Numbered from the stretch's first letter, positions 1-8,426 are shown. The stretch is 64,000 nt of DNA from Streptomyces armeniacus (GCF_003355155.1 NZ_CP031320.1:2455236-2519235), one strand, 5' to 3'. The notes: generated from the sequence alone by a model not told the origin. Made by a program: numbers and translations.

Positions 1-1750
1 CCTGCTGGAGGTTGCGCAGCAGGTCCTCGTCCTCGGCCAGTTCCGCGAGCGTAAGTTCCTGCTTCTTGTGCATCTGCTGCCAGTGCGCGAGCCCGTCCGG
101 TTCCAGGGTGATCAGCGCGGTGACGTACGGCCGGTCGTCGCCGACCACCAGGCACTGGTTGACGAGGGGGTGGGCGCGGAGCCAGTCCTCCAGCGGCGCG
201 GGCGCGATGTTCTTGCCCCCGGAGGTGATGATCAGGTCCTTCTTGCGCCCGGTGATGGTGAGATAGCCCTCGTCGTCCAGCCGGCCGACGTCCCCCGTAC
301 GGAACCAGCCGTCGTCGGACACGTCGGGCACGGCCTCGCGCCGGGCGGAGTCCCAGTAGCCGCGGAACACCTGGCCGCCCTTCAGCAGCACCTCGCCGTC
401 GTCCGCGATCCGTACGGCCGTGCCGGGCAGCGGCCAGCCGACCGTGCCCAGCCGCGGTTTGAGCGGTGGCGTCACGGTGGCGGCGGCGGTGGTCTCCGTC
501 AGCCCGTACCCCTCGAACACCTCGACCCCCGCGCCCGTGAAGAACGCGCCGAGGCGCTTCCCGAGCGGTGAGCCGCCGCAGATGACGTACTTCACCTTCC
601 CGCCGAGCGCCGCCCGGATCCGCCGGTACACCAGCGGGTCGTACAGTCCGCGGGCCGCCCGGATGCCCAGGCCCGGCCCCGGGCCGCTGCCGTGCCGGGC
701 GTCGATCCAGGCGTCGCCCCAGCGCACGGCGATCTTCGAGGCGCGGTCGAACGAGGAGGCGCGGCGCATCTTCTCGGCGGTCGCGCGGCCGGTGTTGTAG
801 ACCTTCTCCAGGACGTACGGGATGGCCAGCAGGAAGGTGGGCTGGAAGCCGGCCAGGTCCGCCAGCAGCTCGTCCGTCTTGATGCTCGGCGCGTGCCCGA
901 GCCGCACCCGTGCCCGTACGCAGCCGACCGCGACCATCCGCCCGAACACGTGCGACAGGGGCAGGAACAGCAGTGTCGAGGCGGGCTCCGCGCTGACGGA
1001 CTTGAAGATCGGGTGGAGCAGTTCGATGTTGTTGTCGACCTCGGCGAAGAAGTTGCCGTGGGTGAGGACGCAGCCCTTGGGCCGGCCGGTAGTGCCGGAG
1101 GTGTAGATCAGGGTGGCGATGGTGTCCGGGGTGAGCAGCCTGCGGCGCTCGTCGACGGCCTCGTCCGGCACCTCCTGGCCCGCGGCGACGAGTTGGGAGA
1201 CGGCGCCGGCGTCGAGCTGCCAGAGGTGTTCGAGTGCGGGCAGCGCGCCGCGTACGCCCGTGACCAGCCGCGAGTGCTCGACGTTCTCCACGGCGCAGGC
1301 CACCACGTCGGCGTCCTGGAGGATGTGGCGCGCCTGCGAGGCGGAGGACGTGGGGTAGATCGGCACGGTGACCAGCCCGGCGGCCCAGCCGGCGAAGTCG
1401 AGCAGGGTCCACTCGTAGCTCGTACGGGCCATGATGGCCAGCCGGTCGCCGGGCCGCAGGCCATGGGCGATCAGGCCCTTCGCGGTGGCGCGCACCTCCT
1501 CGGCGAACGTCGCCGCCGTCACGTCCGTCCAGCGCCCGTCCGGCTGCTTGCGGCTGAGGACGACGTCCGTGGGGGCGTCCGCGGAGTTGTGGAAGGGCAC
1601 GTCCGCGAGGGAGCCGTGCTGCGCGGGCGCCACGAGTGGTGGCACCGACACCTCTCGTACGACCCCGTCGACCACGTGCCGGGTCGGCTCGACGAGGGCG
1701 GGGGCGGGGGCGGTCGCGGATGCCGGTGGGACGGCGATCTGCTCTGGCAT
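1..1750 (-). CDS. Long-chain acyl-CoA ligase (AMP-forming), C-terminus cut by window edge
   Basis: Activates fatty acids to acyl-CoA through an acyl-adenylate. About 583 residues are visible from an ATG at 1750; the last few tens of residues lie outside the window. The phosphate-binding A3 motif YTSGTTGRPKG is near residue 215, and GYGLTETTA, the adenine-binding region, is near residue 417. WFRTGDVGRLDDEGYLTITGRKKD marks the hinge to the C-terminal subdomain in three adjoining blocks. The length and the leading FAD15-type organisation fit long-chain enzymes (FadD15-like) rather than small-acid ligases. It runs in the same direction as the thiolase behind it, about 285 bases downstream of that gene's stop, and probably feeds the same fatty-acid module. 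The substrate chain length cannot be read from the sequence. Confidence 0.93.
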   Translation of the reverse strand, partial: MPEQIAVPPASATAPAPALVEPTRHVVDGVVREVSVPPLVAPAQHGSLADVPFHNSADAPTDVVLSRKQPDGRWTDVTAATFAEEVRATAKGLIAHGLRPGDRLAIMARTSYEWTLLDFAGWAAGLVTVPIYPTSSASQARHILQDADVVACAVENVEHSRLVTGVRGALPALEHLWQLDAGAVSQLVAAGQEVPDEAVDERRRLLTPDTIATLIYTSGTTGRPKGCVLTHGNFFAEVDNNIELLHPIFKSVSAEPASTLLFLPLSHVFGRMVAVGCVRARVRLGHAPSIKTDELLADLAGFQPTFLLAIPYVLEKVYNTGRATAEKMRRASSFDRASKIAVRWGDAWIDARHGSGPGPGLGIRAARGLYDPLVYRRIRAALGGKVKYVICGGSPLGKRLGAFFTGAGVEVFEGYGLTETTAAATVTPPLKPRLGTVGWPLPGTAVRIADDGEVLLKGGQVFRGYWDSARREAVPDVSDDGWFRTGDVGRLDDEGYLTITGRKKDLIITSGGKNIAPAPLEDWLRAHPLVNQCLVVGDDRPYVTALITLEPDGLAHWQQMHKKQELTLAELAEDEDLLRNLQQ

Positions 1751-2034
1751 GGCGGCTCCTTGAGGGTCGGAGGTTCCGATTCCGCGGATCTGCTGGGTCG
1801 TACGGAGGGCGCGGGCCCCGCCTGCCGCGCGGTCCTGCCCTGCCCTGGCGGGGCCGCGCGGCGTGGCGTACGGCGTGCGCGGTGCGTAGGAGCGCCGACC
1901 GGTGTGACCGAGCTGGTCCGCGCCGCCCCGCAGCTCCGCGAGCCCGCCCGCGGACCCGAGCGGACCGAACAGACCGAGCGGAAGGAGCGGAAGGAGCGGA
2001 ACGGCACGGAAAGGGACGGGTCCGACCGGAGTCC

Positions 2035-3339
2035 CTACGCACGTTCGAGAATCGCCGTCACCCCCTGACCGCCGGCGGCGCAGATGGAGATGAGCCCCCG
2101 CGCGCCCGGCCGCGCGCCCTCGCGCTCCGCGAGGAGCTTGGCGAGCGTCGCGACGATGCGGGCGCCGGTGGCGGCGAAGGGGTGGCCGGTGGCGAGCGAC
2201 GAGCCTGCGGTGTTGAGGCGGCTCCGGTCCACCGGCGCGAGGCCCTGCTTCTCCCAGGCGGCCATGGTGGCGAGCACCTGGGAGGCGAACGCCTCGTGGA
2301 TCTCGACGAGTTCGAAGTCCTCCATGCCGAGCCCGACCCGCCGCAGCATCCGGGGTACGGCGAAGGCGGGCGCCATCAGCAGCCCTTCGCCGGCGTCCTC
2401 GGTGAAGTCGACGGCTCCGGTCTCGTACGCGGTCAGATACGCGAGCGGCCGCAGACCGCGTTCCCGTGCCCACTCCTCCCCGGCGAGCAGGACGGTGGCG
2501 GCGCCGTCGCTGAGCGGGGTGGAGTTCCCGGGGGTCATGGTGGCCTCGCCGGTGACCTCGCCTTCGGTGACGCCGAATACGGGCTCGAGCTCACCGAGCT
2601 TCTGCACGGAGGTGCCGGGGCGCAGATTCTGGTCGCGGGCGAGGCCGTTGAAGGGGACGACGAGGTCGTGCAGGAAGCCGCTGTCGTAGGCGGTGGCGAG
2701 GTTGCGGTGGCTCCGGGCGGCGAGTTCGTCCTGTTCCAGCCGTGTGATGCCCCACTCCTTGGCCGTCTGGGCGGCGTGCTCGCCCATGGAACGGCCGGTG
2801 CACGGCTCGGCGTTGCGGGGGATCTCCGGCAGGAGGTGCTTCGGCCGTACGGGGGCGATCTCACGGGTCCGCGCCCTGAGGGTCTTGGCCCGGCGGGTGG
2901 CGAGCAGGATGCGGCGCAGCCGGTCGTTCATGGCGATGGGCGGGTCGCTGGTGGTGTCGGCGCCGCCGGCGATGCCGGAGTCGATCTGACCGAGTGCGAT
3001 CTTGTTCGCGACCGCGATCACGGCCTGCAGGCTGGTGGCGCAGGCCTGCTGGATGTCGTACGCGGGCGTGCGGGGGTCGAGGCCGGTGGAGAGCACGCTC
3101 TCGCGGGCCAGGTTGAAGTCCCGGCTGTGCTTGAGTACGGCGCCGGCCACGACCTCGCCGATGGCGCGCTCGCCGTGCAGGCCGTGCCGTTCGACGAGGC
3201 CGCCGAGCGCGGCGGTGAGCAAGTCCTGGTTCGAGCAGGTCGCGTAGGGACCGTCTGCGCGCGCGAAGGGGATGCGGCTGCCGCCGATGACCGCCACCCG
3301 GCGCGGGACCTGGGAACGTATGAGGCCGCTGGAACTCAT
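2035..3339 (-). CDS. Thiolase (acetyl-CoA C-acyltransferase, FadA2/FadI-like)
   Basis: Predicted 434-residue thiolase that either cleaves 3-ketoacyl-CoA in beta-oxidation or condenses acyl-CoAs. The acylated cysteine lies in QQACATSLQA (about residue 100), the catalytic histidine in EIHEAFASQ (about 348), and the second cysteine in CAAGGQGVTA at the C-terminus; GHPFAATGAR precedes it. An open frame extends further upstream, but conserved sequence starts at MSSSGLIRSQ, so the ATG at 3339 is chosen; GGAG lies about 13 bases before it. The gene is divergent from a FabG-like reductase and a MaoC dehydratase. The arrangement recalls mycobacterial fadA2 next to fabG4 and htdX. The intervening 72 bases hold overlapping TTAC/GTAA palindromes, which suggests TetR control. 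Confidence 0.93.
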   Translation of the reverse strand: MSSSGLIRSQVPRRVAVIGGSRIPFARADGPYATCSNQDLLTAALGGLVERHGLHGERAIGEVVAGAVLKHSRDFNLARESVLSTGLDPRTPAYDIQQACATSLQAVIAVANKIALGQIDSGIAGGADTTSDPPIAMNDRLRRILLATRRAKTLRARTREIAPVRPKHLLPEIPRNAEPCTGRSMGEHAAQTAKEWGITRLEQDELAARSHRNLATAYDSGFLHDLVVPFNGLARDQNLRPGTSVQKLGELEPVFGVTEGEVTGEATMTPGNSTPLSDGAATVLLAGEEWARERGLRPLAYLTAYETGAVDFTEDAGEGLLMAPAFAVPRMLRRVGLGMEDFELVEIHEAFASQVLATMAAWEKQGLAPVDRSRLNTAGSSLATGHPFAATGARIVATLAKLLAEREGARPGARGLISICAAGGQGVTAILERA

Positions 3340-3362
3340 CCTCGACCAAACTCCTGACCTGT

Positions 3363-3390
3363 GAGTAACCTTACTCGGAAGTAAATTTAC
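3363..3390. promoter_or_regulatory. Overlapping inverted repeats between divergent thiolase and reductase genes
   Basis: Four half-sites are packed into 28 bases: GAGTAA (3363-3368), TTACTC (3371-3376), AGTAA (3380-3384) and the perfect palindrome GTAAATTTAC (3381-3390). GAGTAA-cc-TTACTC and TTACT-cgga-AGTAA are both perfect inverted repeats. This is unusually AT-rich for the region and sits between two divergent fatty-acid genes. It is a likely operator, plausibly for the TetR protein encoded at 5797-6456, which ends the divergent cluster. The regulator assignment is inference. Confidence 0.7.
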
Positions 3391-3411
3391 GCGAAGCCGA
3401 GGAGTTGGGGA

Positions 3412-4857
3412 ATGGCCGACCGCTACCTTCATTGGACCCGTACGGGTCCCGGCCGCTTCCTCTCCCGACGCCTCGGCCTCCCCCAGCCCGCGCGGCTCCA
3501 CCGCTGGTCGGCGGAGCGGCCCGTACTGGAAGGGGGTCCGCTGCTGCACCTCACCGCCGGACGTACGGCATGCGACGGCGCTGCGCTCGCAGCGGCGCTC
3601 GGCGGGTGCGGGCTGCCGGTCCGCACCAAAACCGCCGATACGTCCCGACCGGAAACCCACTTCTCCGCCGTGGTCCTGGACGCTACGGGTATTCGGTCCG
3701 CAGCGGAACTCGGGGAGGTGCACAGCGCCCTCCATCCCGTCGTACGCAGCCTCGCGGCGAACGGCCGCGTGGTGCTCCTGGGCAGCGTCCCCGCCCCGGA
3801 CGACCACCACCAGGCGGCGGCCCAGCAGGCGTTGGAGGGGTTCGTACGGTCACTGGGCAAGGAGCTGACGAAGGGGTGCACGGCGCAGCTCGTACGCGTA
3901 CGGGTGGCGCCCGGCGCGCACGGCGAGGCGCACGCCGGCACCGTGCGTACGGGCGCCCTGGAGTCCACCCTGCACTTCCTCCTCTCCCCCAAGTCGGCCT
4001 ACGTCAGCGGCCAGTCGATCACCGTGGACCCCTCGCTCCCCACGGCCGCCGCCGTACCGGAGGCAGGCGACGGGCACTCCGGCGGCCGGACCTCCGGCGA
4101 CCGGCGAGCGGCCGGTCCGGCGCGCCCGCTGGCCGGCCGTACGGCGCTGGTGACCGGAGCGGCGCGCGGCATCGGCGCGGCCGTCGCGGAGACGCTGGCG
4201 CGGGACGGCGCGCACGTCGTCTGCCTCGACGTGCCGCAGTCCGAACCGGAACTGTCGGCCCTCGCCGAACGGCTCGGCGGCAGCGCGCTCCCGATGGACA
4301 TCGGCACGCCCTTCGCGGGCGCCGACATCGCCGCCGCTCTCCCCTCCGGCGGCCTGGACGTGCTCGTACAGAACGCCGGCATCACCCGCGACCGGCGCCT
4401 CGCCAACATGTCCGCCGAACGCTGGCGTTCCGTACTGGACATCAACCTCGCCGCCGTGCTGCGCACCACCGACCACCTGCTCGGCTCCGGCGCGGTGCGC
4501 GCGGGCGGCCGTATCGTCGCCACCGCCTCCATCGCGGGCATCGCCGGGAACACCGGCCAGACCAACTACGCGGCGAGCAAGGCCGGCGTTGCCGGCATGG
4601 TCCGCTCGCTGGCGCCGCGCGCCGCCGCGGAGCACGGCGTCACCGTGAACGCCGTCGCGCCCGGCTTCATCGAGACCCGGATGACGGCCGCCGTCCCCTT
4701 CTTCGTCCGCGAGGCGGGCCGCCGCATGAACTCCCTATCCCAGGGCGGCCTTCCGGCCGACGTCGCGGAGACCGTCGCGTGGTTCGCGCATCCCGGCTCC
4801 GGCGGGGTGAACGGGCAGGTCGTCCGCGTCTGCGGACAGAGCCTTCTGGGGGCGTGA
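3412..4857 (+). CDS. High-molecular-weight 3-oxoacyl-ACP/CoA reductase (FabG4-like SDR)
   Basis: NAD(P)H-dependent reductase of 3-oxoacyl thioesters, 481 residues. The C-terminal half is a full short-chain dehydrogenase: nucleotide motif TGAARGIG near residue 249, NAG in VQNAGITRDR, catalytic Ser in TASIAGIAG near 373 and YAASK near 386. The first 230 or so residues form an extra, degenerate Rossmann-like domain. This two-domain size is typical of mycobacterial FabG4 rather than the 250-residue FAS-II FabG. GGAG lies about 6-9 bases before the ATG. The next gene begins three bases after the stop, so the two are co-transcribed and probably coupled. Together with the MaoC dehydratase and the divergent thiolase it forms a near-complete acyl-chain cycle. 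Confidence 0.9.
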   Translation: MADRYLHWTRTGPGRFLSRRLGLPQPARLHRWSAERPVLEGGPLLHLTAGRTACDGAALAAALGGCGLPVRTKTADTSRPETHFSAVVLDATGIRSAAELGEVHSALHPVVRSLAANGRVVLLGSVPAPDDHHQAAAQQALEGFVRSLGKELTKGCTAQLVRVRVAPGAHGEAHAGTVRTGALESTLHFLLSPKSAYVSGQSITVDPSLPTAAAVPEAGDGHSGGRTSGDRRAAGPARPLAGRTALVTGAARGIGAAVAETLARDGAHVVCLDVPQSEPELSALAERLGGSALPMDIGTPFAGADIAAALPSGGLDVLVQNAGITRDRRLANMSAERWRSVLDINLAAVLRTTDHLLGSGAVRAGGRIVATASIAGIAGNTGQTNYAASKAGVAGMVRSLAPRAAAEHGVTVNAVAPGFIETRMTAAVPFFVREAGRRMNSLSQGGLPADVAETVAWFAHPGSGGVNGQVVRVCGQSLLGA

Positions 4858-4859
4858 CG

Positions 4860-5864
4860 ATGCTCGCCACCACCCTCGCGAAAGGCGCGCTCGGCTCCCT
4901 GCGCAAGCGCGGACCGTACGACGGCGCACGGCTGCCCGCCGGGCAACTGGTGCTCAGCGGGGCGCGCGTGGACCACGGCAAGCTCGCGGCGTACGCGGAC
5001 GTCTGCGGCTTCACGCCTCCCGTGACACCCCCGGCGCGGGCCTTGCTGCCCGCCACCTATCCGCACGTTCTGGGCTTTCCGCTGGCCATGCGGCTCATGG
5101 CCGACCCCGCGTTCCCGTTCCCGCTGCTCGGCCTGGTGCACACGGGCATCGAGATCACCCAGCACAGGGCACTGCGCGCGGCGGACCGCCCGGAACTCCG
5201 GGTACGTGCGGAGGGGTTGGCGCCGCACCGCAGGGGCAGCAGGTTCGACGTGCTGACGGAGGCGTGGCTGGACGGTACGGAGGTGTGGCGCTCACGCAGC
5301 ACCTACCTGTACCGGCACCGGCGCGCCCCCGACGAGGGCGCGCGGAACGGCCGTACGGACGCGGAGCACGGTGACGAGGGCCACCGTGACGCGGAGCACC
5401 GTACGGAGGCCGCGCGCGCCGAGCCGCTCCCCGTACGCGCCGAGTGGGCGCTGCCGGGCAGCCTGGGGCGCCGCTACGCGGCGGCGTCCGGCGACCGCAA
5501 CCCGATCCACCTGCACCCGCTCACCGCCCGCCCGTTCGGCTTCCGGCGGGCCATCGCGCACGGCATGTGGCTGGTCGCGCGCTGCCTCGCGGAAGCGCAG
5601 AACACCGGGGGCACGGGCACCGGAGGCACCGGCACCGGGAGCGCGGGGAGCGCCGAACAGCTCGCCCTCTCGGCGGAGTTCCGTGCCCCCGTGCTGCTCC
5701 CCGCCACCGTCGCCTACGGCGAGCGGAACGGCTCGTTCGAGCTACGTGGCGCGCCCACCGGAGCGGGCACGGCCGGCGGCGAGCCGCCTCTGCACCTCAG
5801 CGGCCGGGTGTCCAGCGGGCGCCCTTCATCAGGTTCTCCAGGCCCGCCCAGCAGAAGTTCATGA
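4860..5864 (+). CDS. MaoC-family (R)-3-hydroxyacyl dehydratase, HtdX-like
   Basis: Predicted to interconvert (R)-3-hydroxyacyl and trans-2-enoyl thioesters. 334 residues from ATG 4860; an in-frame GTG at 4854 overlaps the preceding stop and is an alternative start. The hydratase-2 signature ASGDRNPIHLHP lies near residue 208, with the catalytic Asp and His, followed by GHGMW-like AIAHGMW. The N-terminal half is a second hot-dog domain without a clear catalytic motif, as in HtdX/HtdY-type double hot-dog proteins. A charged linker and a Gly/Thr-rich run (GGTGTGGTGTGS) interrupt the domains. Its 3' end overlaps the 3' end of the convergent TetR gene by 68 bases. Confidence 0.88.
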   Translation: MLATTLAKGALGSLRKRGPYDGARLPAGQLVLSGARVDHGKLAAYADVCGFTPPVTPPARALLPATYPHVLGFPLAMRLMADPAFPFPLLGLVHTGIEITQHRALRAADRPELRVRAEGLAPHRRGSRFDVLTEAWLDGTEVWRSRSTYLYRHRRAPDEGARNGRTDAEHGDEGHRDAEHRTEAARAEPLPVRAEWALPGSLGRRYAAASGDRNPIHLHPLTARPFGFRRAIAHGMWLVARCLAEAQNTGGTGTGGTGTGSAGSAEQLALSAEFRAPVLLPATVAYGERNGSFELRGAPTGAGTAGGEPPLHLSGRVSSGRPSSGSPGPPSRSS

Positions 5865-6456
5865 GCGTGGCCGCCGTCTCCTTCGCCGAAGGCGCGTCCT
5901 CCTGGCGGCTGTTGGCCCAGTCGGCGAGCGACTCGGCGGCCCCGACCAGCGCGTGCGCCAGCCCGGACACCTCCCGTTCCGCCAGCACGTCGTCCGCGCA
6001 GCCCGCGTCCCGCGCCGCCTTCCCGATCAGCGAGGTCACCAGGTCCGTGATCTCCGTACGCAGCACGGCGACCTCGCGCGCGAACGGCTCCCCCTGCGTA
6101 CGGGCCTGCTGGTGCAGCACCACCCAGCCGTGCGGGTGGGCGGCGGTGTGCGCGAAGAAGGCGCACAGGCCGTTCCACAGCCGCCGGTCGGCGGACACCC
6201 AGCCGGCGCCGTCCTCGGTGCTCGCGCGCACGGCCGCGACCAGCGCGGCGGCCTCGCGCTGTATGCACGCGGTGAACAGCTCTTCCTTCGACTTCAGATA
6301 CTGGTAGACCAGCGGCTTCGAGACCCCCGCCGCCTCCGCTATGTCGTCCATGGACGCGGCGCGGTAGCCGTACCGCGCGAATCCCTCGACCGCCGCGTCG
6401 AGCATCTGCTGTTCGCGGACAGCCCTTGGCACCCGCTTGCTTGCCTTCGTCCCCAC
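5797..6456 (-). CDS. TetR-family transcriptional regulator
   Basis: 219 residues from GTG 6456, preceded by GGAGGA eight bases upstream, which decides the start over longer in-frame alternatives. The N-terminal DNA-binding domain is clear: REQQMLDAAVEGFARYGY, then MDDIAEAAGVSKPLVYQYLKSKEELF, residues about 14-58. The remainder is a helical ligand-binding domain of a type common in regulators of fatty-acid genes. It is convergent with, and overlaps, the MaoC gene. Location next to a fatty-acid cluster, with palindromes in the divergent promoter at 3363-3390, suggests it represses those genes in response to acyl-CoA; the ligand is unknown. Confidence 0.9.
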   Translation of the reverse strand: MGTKASKRVPRAVREQQMLDAAVEGFARYGYRAASMDDIAEAAGVSKPLVYQYLKSKEELFTACIQREAAALVAAVRASTEDGAGWVSADRRLWNGLCAFFAHTAAHPHGWVVLHQQARTQGEPFAREVAVLRTEITDLVTSLIGKAARDAGCADDVLAEREVSGLAHALVGAAESLADWANSRQEDAPSAKETAATLMNFCWAGLENLMKGARWTPGR

Positions 6457-6757
6457 CTCTGTGCTCCTCCACCCCGCCGTCCCCCGAGCGTCAACAGTGG
6501 TCAGGCTACGCCGAAGCGCGCCCACACCCCCGGTTCCCCGGGCGCGTCCGGCGTACGGGAGCGTGCTGACGGCCCATGCCGACCGGCCCGTTCCGAACGG
6601 CCGCACATACGCGACGGTTTGACCGGCGAATGCGACCGGAACTGAAACGGGCCGGAAACGGGCGGCGCTTGGCCGGAAACGGATCCAAAACGGGTCTGGT
6701 GCCGGCCCGGACGGACCGGGCCGACACCAGAAGGGGCACCAGAAAGGGCGGCAGGGA
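6457..6757. other. Intergenic region between tetR start and dctA-like stop
   Basis: 301 bases without a convincing gene. It contains the tetR upstream region, two copies of GGCCGGAAACGG around 6650 and 6671, and the hairpin described at 6698-6728. Open frames crossing it lack codon bias and homology-like content. Confidence 0.5.
6698..6728 (-). terminator. Hairpin downstream of the dicarboxylate symporter gene
   Basis: GGTGCCGGCCCGG, a five-base loop, and CCGGGCCGACACC form a 13-pair stem with one non-Watson-Crick position. It lies 30 bases past the stop of the minus-strand symporter gene. There is no U-tract, as usual for Streptomyces hairpin terminators. Confidence 0.6.
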
Positions 6758-8161
6758 TCAGGCGGGCAGCGGCTGCGCGCCCTCCCCGGCGGCGTCGCGG
6801 TCGCGGTCACCGTCGCTGTCGCGGTCGCCGTCCGGCGTACGCGCGGACCGCGCCTCGTCCCGTTCCAGATCGTCCAGGCTGAAGCTCTTGGCGCTGTTGA
6901 ACGCCTCCAGGTCCAGGATCTTCTCGCGGGCCGACACGAGCACCGGGATGAGCGCCTGCCCGGCGACGTTCGTCGCCGTCCGCATCATGTCCAGGATCGG
7001 GTCGATGGCCAGCAGCAGACCGACGCCCGCCAGCGGGAGGCCCAGCGTGGAGAGGGTCAGCGTGAGCATCACGGTGGCGCCGGTCAGGCCCGCCGTGGCG
7101 GCGGAGCCGATCACCGAGACGAAGGCGATCAGGAGGTAGTCGCCGACGCCGAGGTCGATGCCGAAGATCTGGGCGACGAAGATCGCGGCGATCGCCGGGT
7201 AGATGGAGGCGCAGCCGTCCATCTTGGTGGTGGAGCCGAACGGCACGGCGAACGACGCGTACTCCTTCGGCACCCCGAGGCGTTCGGTCACCTTCTGCGT
7301 CAGCGGCATGGTGCCGACCGACGAGCGGGAGACGAAGCCCAGCTGGATCGCGGGCCAGGCGCCCCGGAAGAACTGCACCGGGTTGACCTTGGCGACGGTG
7401 GCCAGCAGCAGCGGGTAGACGCCGAACATGACGATGGCGCAGCCGATGTAGATGTCGGCGGTGAAGGTCGCGTACTGGCTGATGAGGTTCCAGCCGTAGT
7501 CCTTGATCGCGGTGCCGATCAGGCCGAGCGAACCGAGCGGCGCGAGCCGGATGATCCACCACAGCGCCTTCTGGAGCAGCGCGAGCACGGCCTCGCCGAG
7601 CGTCAGCAGCGGTTCCGCCTTGGGCCCCAGCCGGAGCGCGGCGATGCCCGCCACGGCGGCCATGAACACGATCTGCAGGACGTTGAGCTCGGTGAACGGC
7701 GTGATGACATCCGTCGGCACGATGCCGGTGAGGAAGTCCAGCCAGCTGCCCTTCTCTTCCGGTTCGGCGCCGTCACGGGCGCTGAGCCCGGTGCCCGAAC
7801 CCGGGTTGGTGAGCAGGCCGATGGCGAGGCCGATCGCAACGGCGATCAGCGACGTGGCCATGAACCAGAGCAGCGTGCGGGTGGCGAGCCGTGCGGCGTT
7901 GGACACCTTCCGCAGGTTGGTGATGGAGATGACGATCGCGAAGAAGACGAGGGGCGCGACGGCCAGCTTCAGCAGCTGTACGAACGTTTCGCCGATCTTC
8001 GTCAGGGTGGTCCCGAGCCAGTCGATCTCCCAGTGCCGGGCGGCCCAGCCGAGCAGGACGCCCAGCACGAGACCGCCCAGGATCTGGGCCCAGAACGGGA
8101 CCTTGGGTATGCGTACACGCGCGGGTGCGGGCGCGGCGGACGCGGACGTATCAGTGGACAC
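6758..8161 (-). CDS. Dicarboxylate/amino acid:cation symporter (DAACS family)
   Basis: Inner-membrane symporter for C4-dicarboxylates or acidic amino acids. About 467 residues with eight hydrophobic segments and two re-entrant loops. The serine-rich hairpin motif SRSSVGTMPLT and the TM7 motif FGSTTKMDGCA (equivalent to NMDGT) are present, as in GltP/DctA. GTG 8161 is preferred over GTG 8167 because GGAG lies seven bases before it. The C-terminal tail is Asp/Arg-rich and low in complexity. Upstream lies a 21-codon leader peptide and a 9-bp palindrome over a possible -35, so expression is probably controlled both at initiation and by attenuation. Substrate specificity cannot be read directly. 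Confidence 0.92.
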   Translation of the reverse strand: MSTDTSASAAPAPARVRIPKVPFWAQILGGLVLGVLLGWAARHWEIDWLGTTLTKIGETFVQLLKLAVAPLVFFAIVISITNLRKVSNAARLATRTLLWFMATSLIAVAIGLAIGLLTNPGSGTGLSARDGAEPEEKGSWLDFLTGIVPTDVITPFTELNVLQIVFMAAVAGIAALRLGPKAEPLLTLGEAVLALLQKALWWIIRLAPLGSLGLIGTAIKDYGWNLISQYATFTADIYIGCAIVMFGVYPLLLATVAKVNPVQFFRGAWPAIQLGFVSRSSVGTMPLTQKVTERLGVPKEYASFAVPFGSTTKMDGCASIYPAIAAIFVAQIFGIDLGVGDYLLIAFVSVIGSAATAGLTGATVMLTLTLSTLGLPLAGVGLLLAIDPILDMMRTATNVAGQALIPVLVSAREKILDLEAFNSAKSFSLDDLERDEARSARTPDGDRDSDGDRDRDAAGEGAQPLPA

Positions 8162-8249
8162 GGACACACTCCGGTGAGGACGGAAAAAGGGGACGTGAGC
8201 GAGCGCAGGCGGAGCAGAGCGAACACCGGAGCGGAAGTCCGGCCGCTGG

Positions 8250-8315
8250 TCAGCGGCGCTGACAGGCCGCGGAGAGGCAGCGGCAGAGGTCGACGTGCAG
8301 CCGCGCGACGAGCAT
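8250..8315 (-). CDS. Short Cys-containing leader peptide upstream of the symporter gene
   Basis: A 21-residue frame, MLVARLHVDLCRCL followed by SAACQRR and TGA, ending 88 bases before the symporter start. The LHVDLCR-type core and the C-terminal cysteines match the small 'putative leader peptide' family often found ahead of Streptomyces transport and sulfur genes. No strong ribosome site precedes the ATG; an in-frame GTG at 8363 would extend it by 16 residues. The similarity is from memory of the family, so the role as a translational sensor is inference. Confidence 0.6.
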   Translation of the reverse strand: MLVARLHVDLCRCLSAACQRR

Positions 8316-8384
8316 CGCGCTCGTCGCGTCGGAGAAGGGGGCCGCTGTCGTCACGGAGCTCACGCTAACACCACGTCTTTGATG

Positions 8385-8407
8385 TACCCAAAGCTTCTCT
8401 TTGGGTA
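8385..8407. promoter_or_regulatory. Perfect 9-bp inverted repeat in the symporter promoter
   Basis: TACCCAAAG, five bases (CTTCT), then CTTTGGGTA. On the minus strand the right arm contains TTGGGT, followed 17 bases later by TTAGCG (or 18 by TAGCGT), a plausible -35/-10 pair. The repeat would therefore overlap the -35 element, as expected for a repressor or activator site. No adjacent regulator gene identifies the protein. Confidence 0.6.
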
Positions 8408-8426
8408 ACGCCACGAAGACGCACAA

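Noticed and set aside
1108..2068. Long plus- and minus-strand frames over the acyl-CoA ligase start and downstream gap (for example 692-2068 plus, 1519-2007 minus)
   Set aside because: Arg/Pro/Gly-rich composition without domains; they are shadows of GC-rich third positions in the real minus-strand gene.
2035..3810. Thiolase reading frame extended to 3810
   Set aside because: The extension crosses the divergent promoter and the FabG4-like gene and lacks thiolase sequence.
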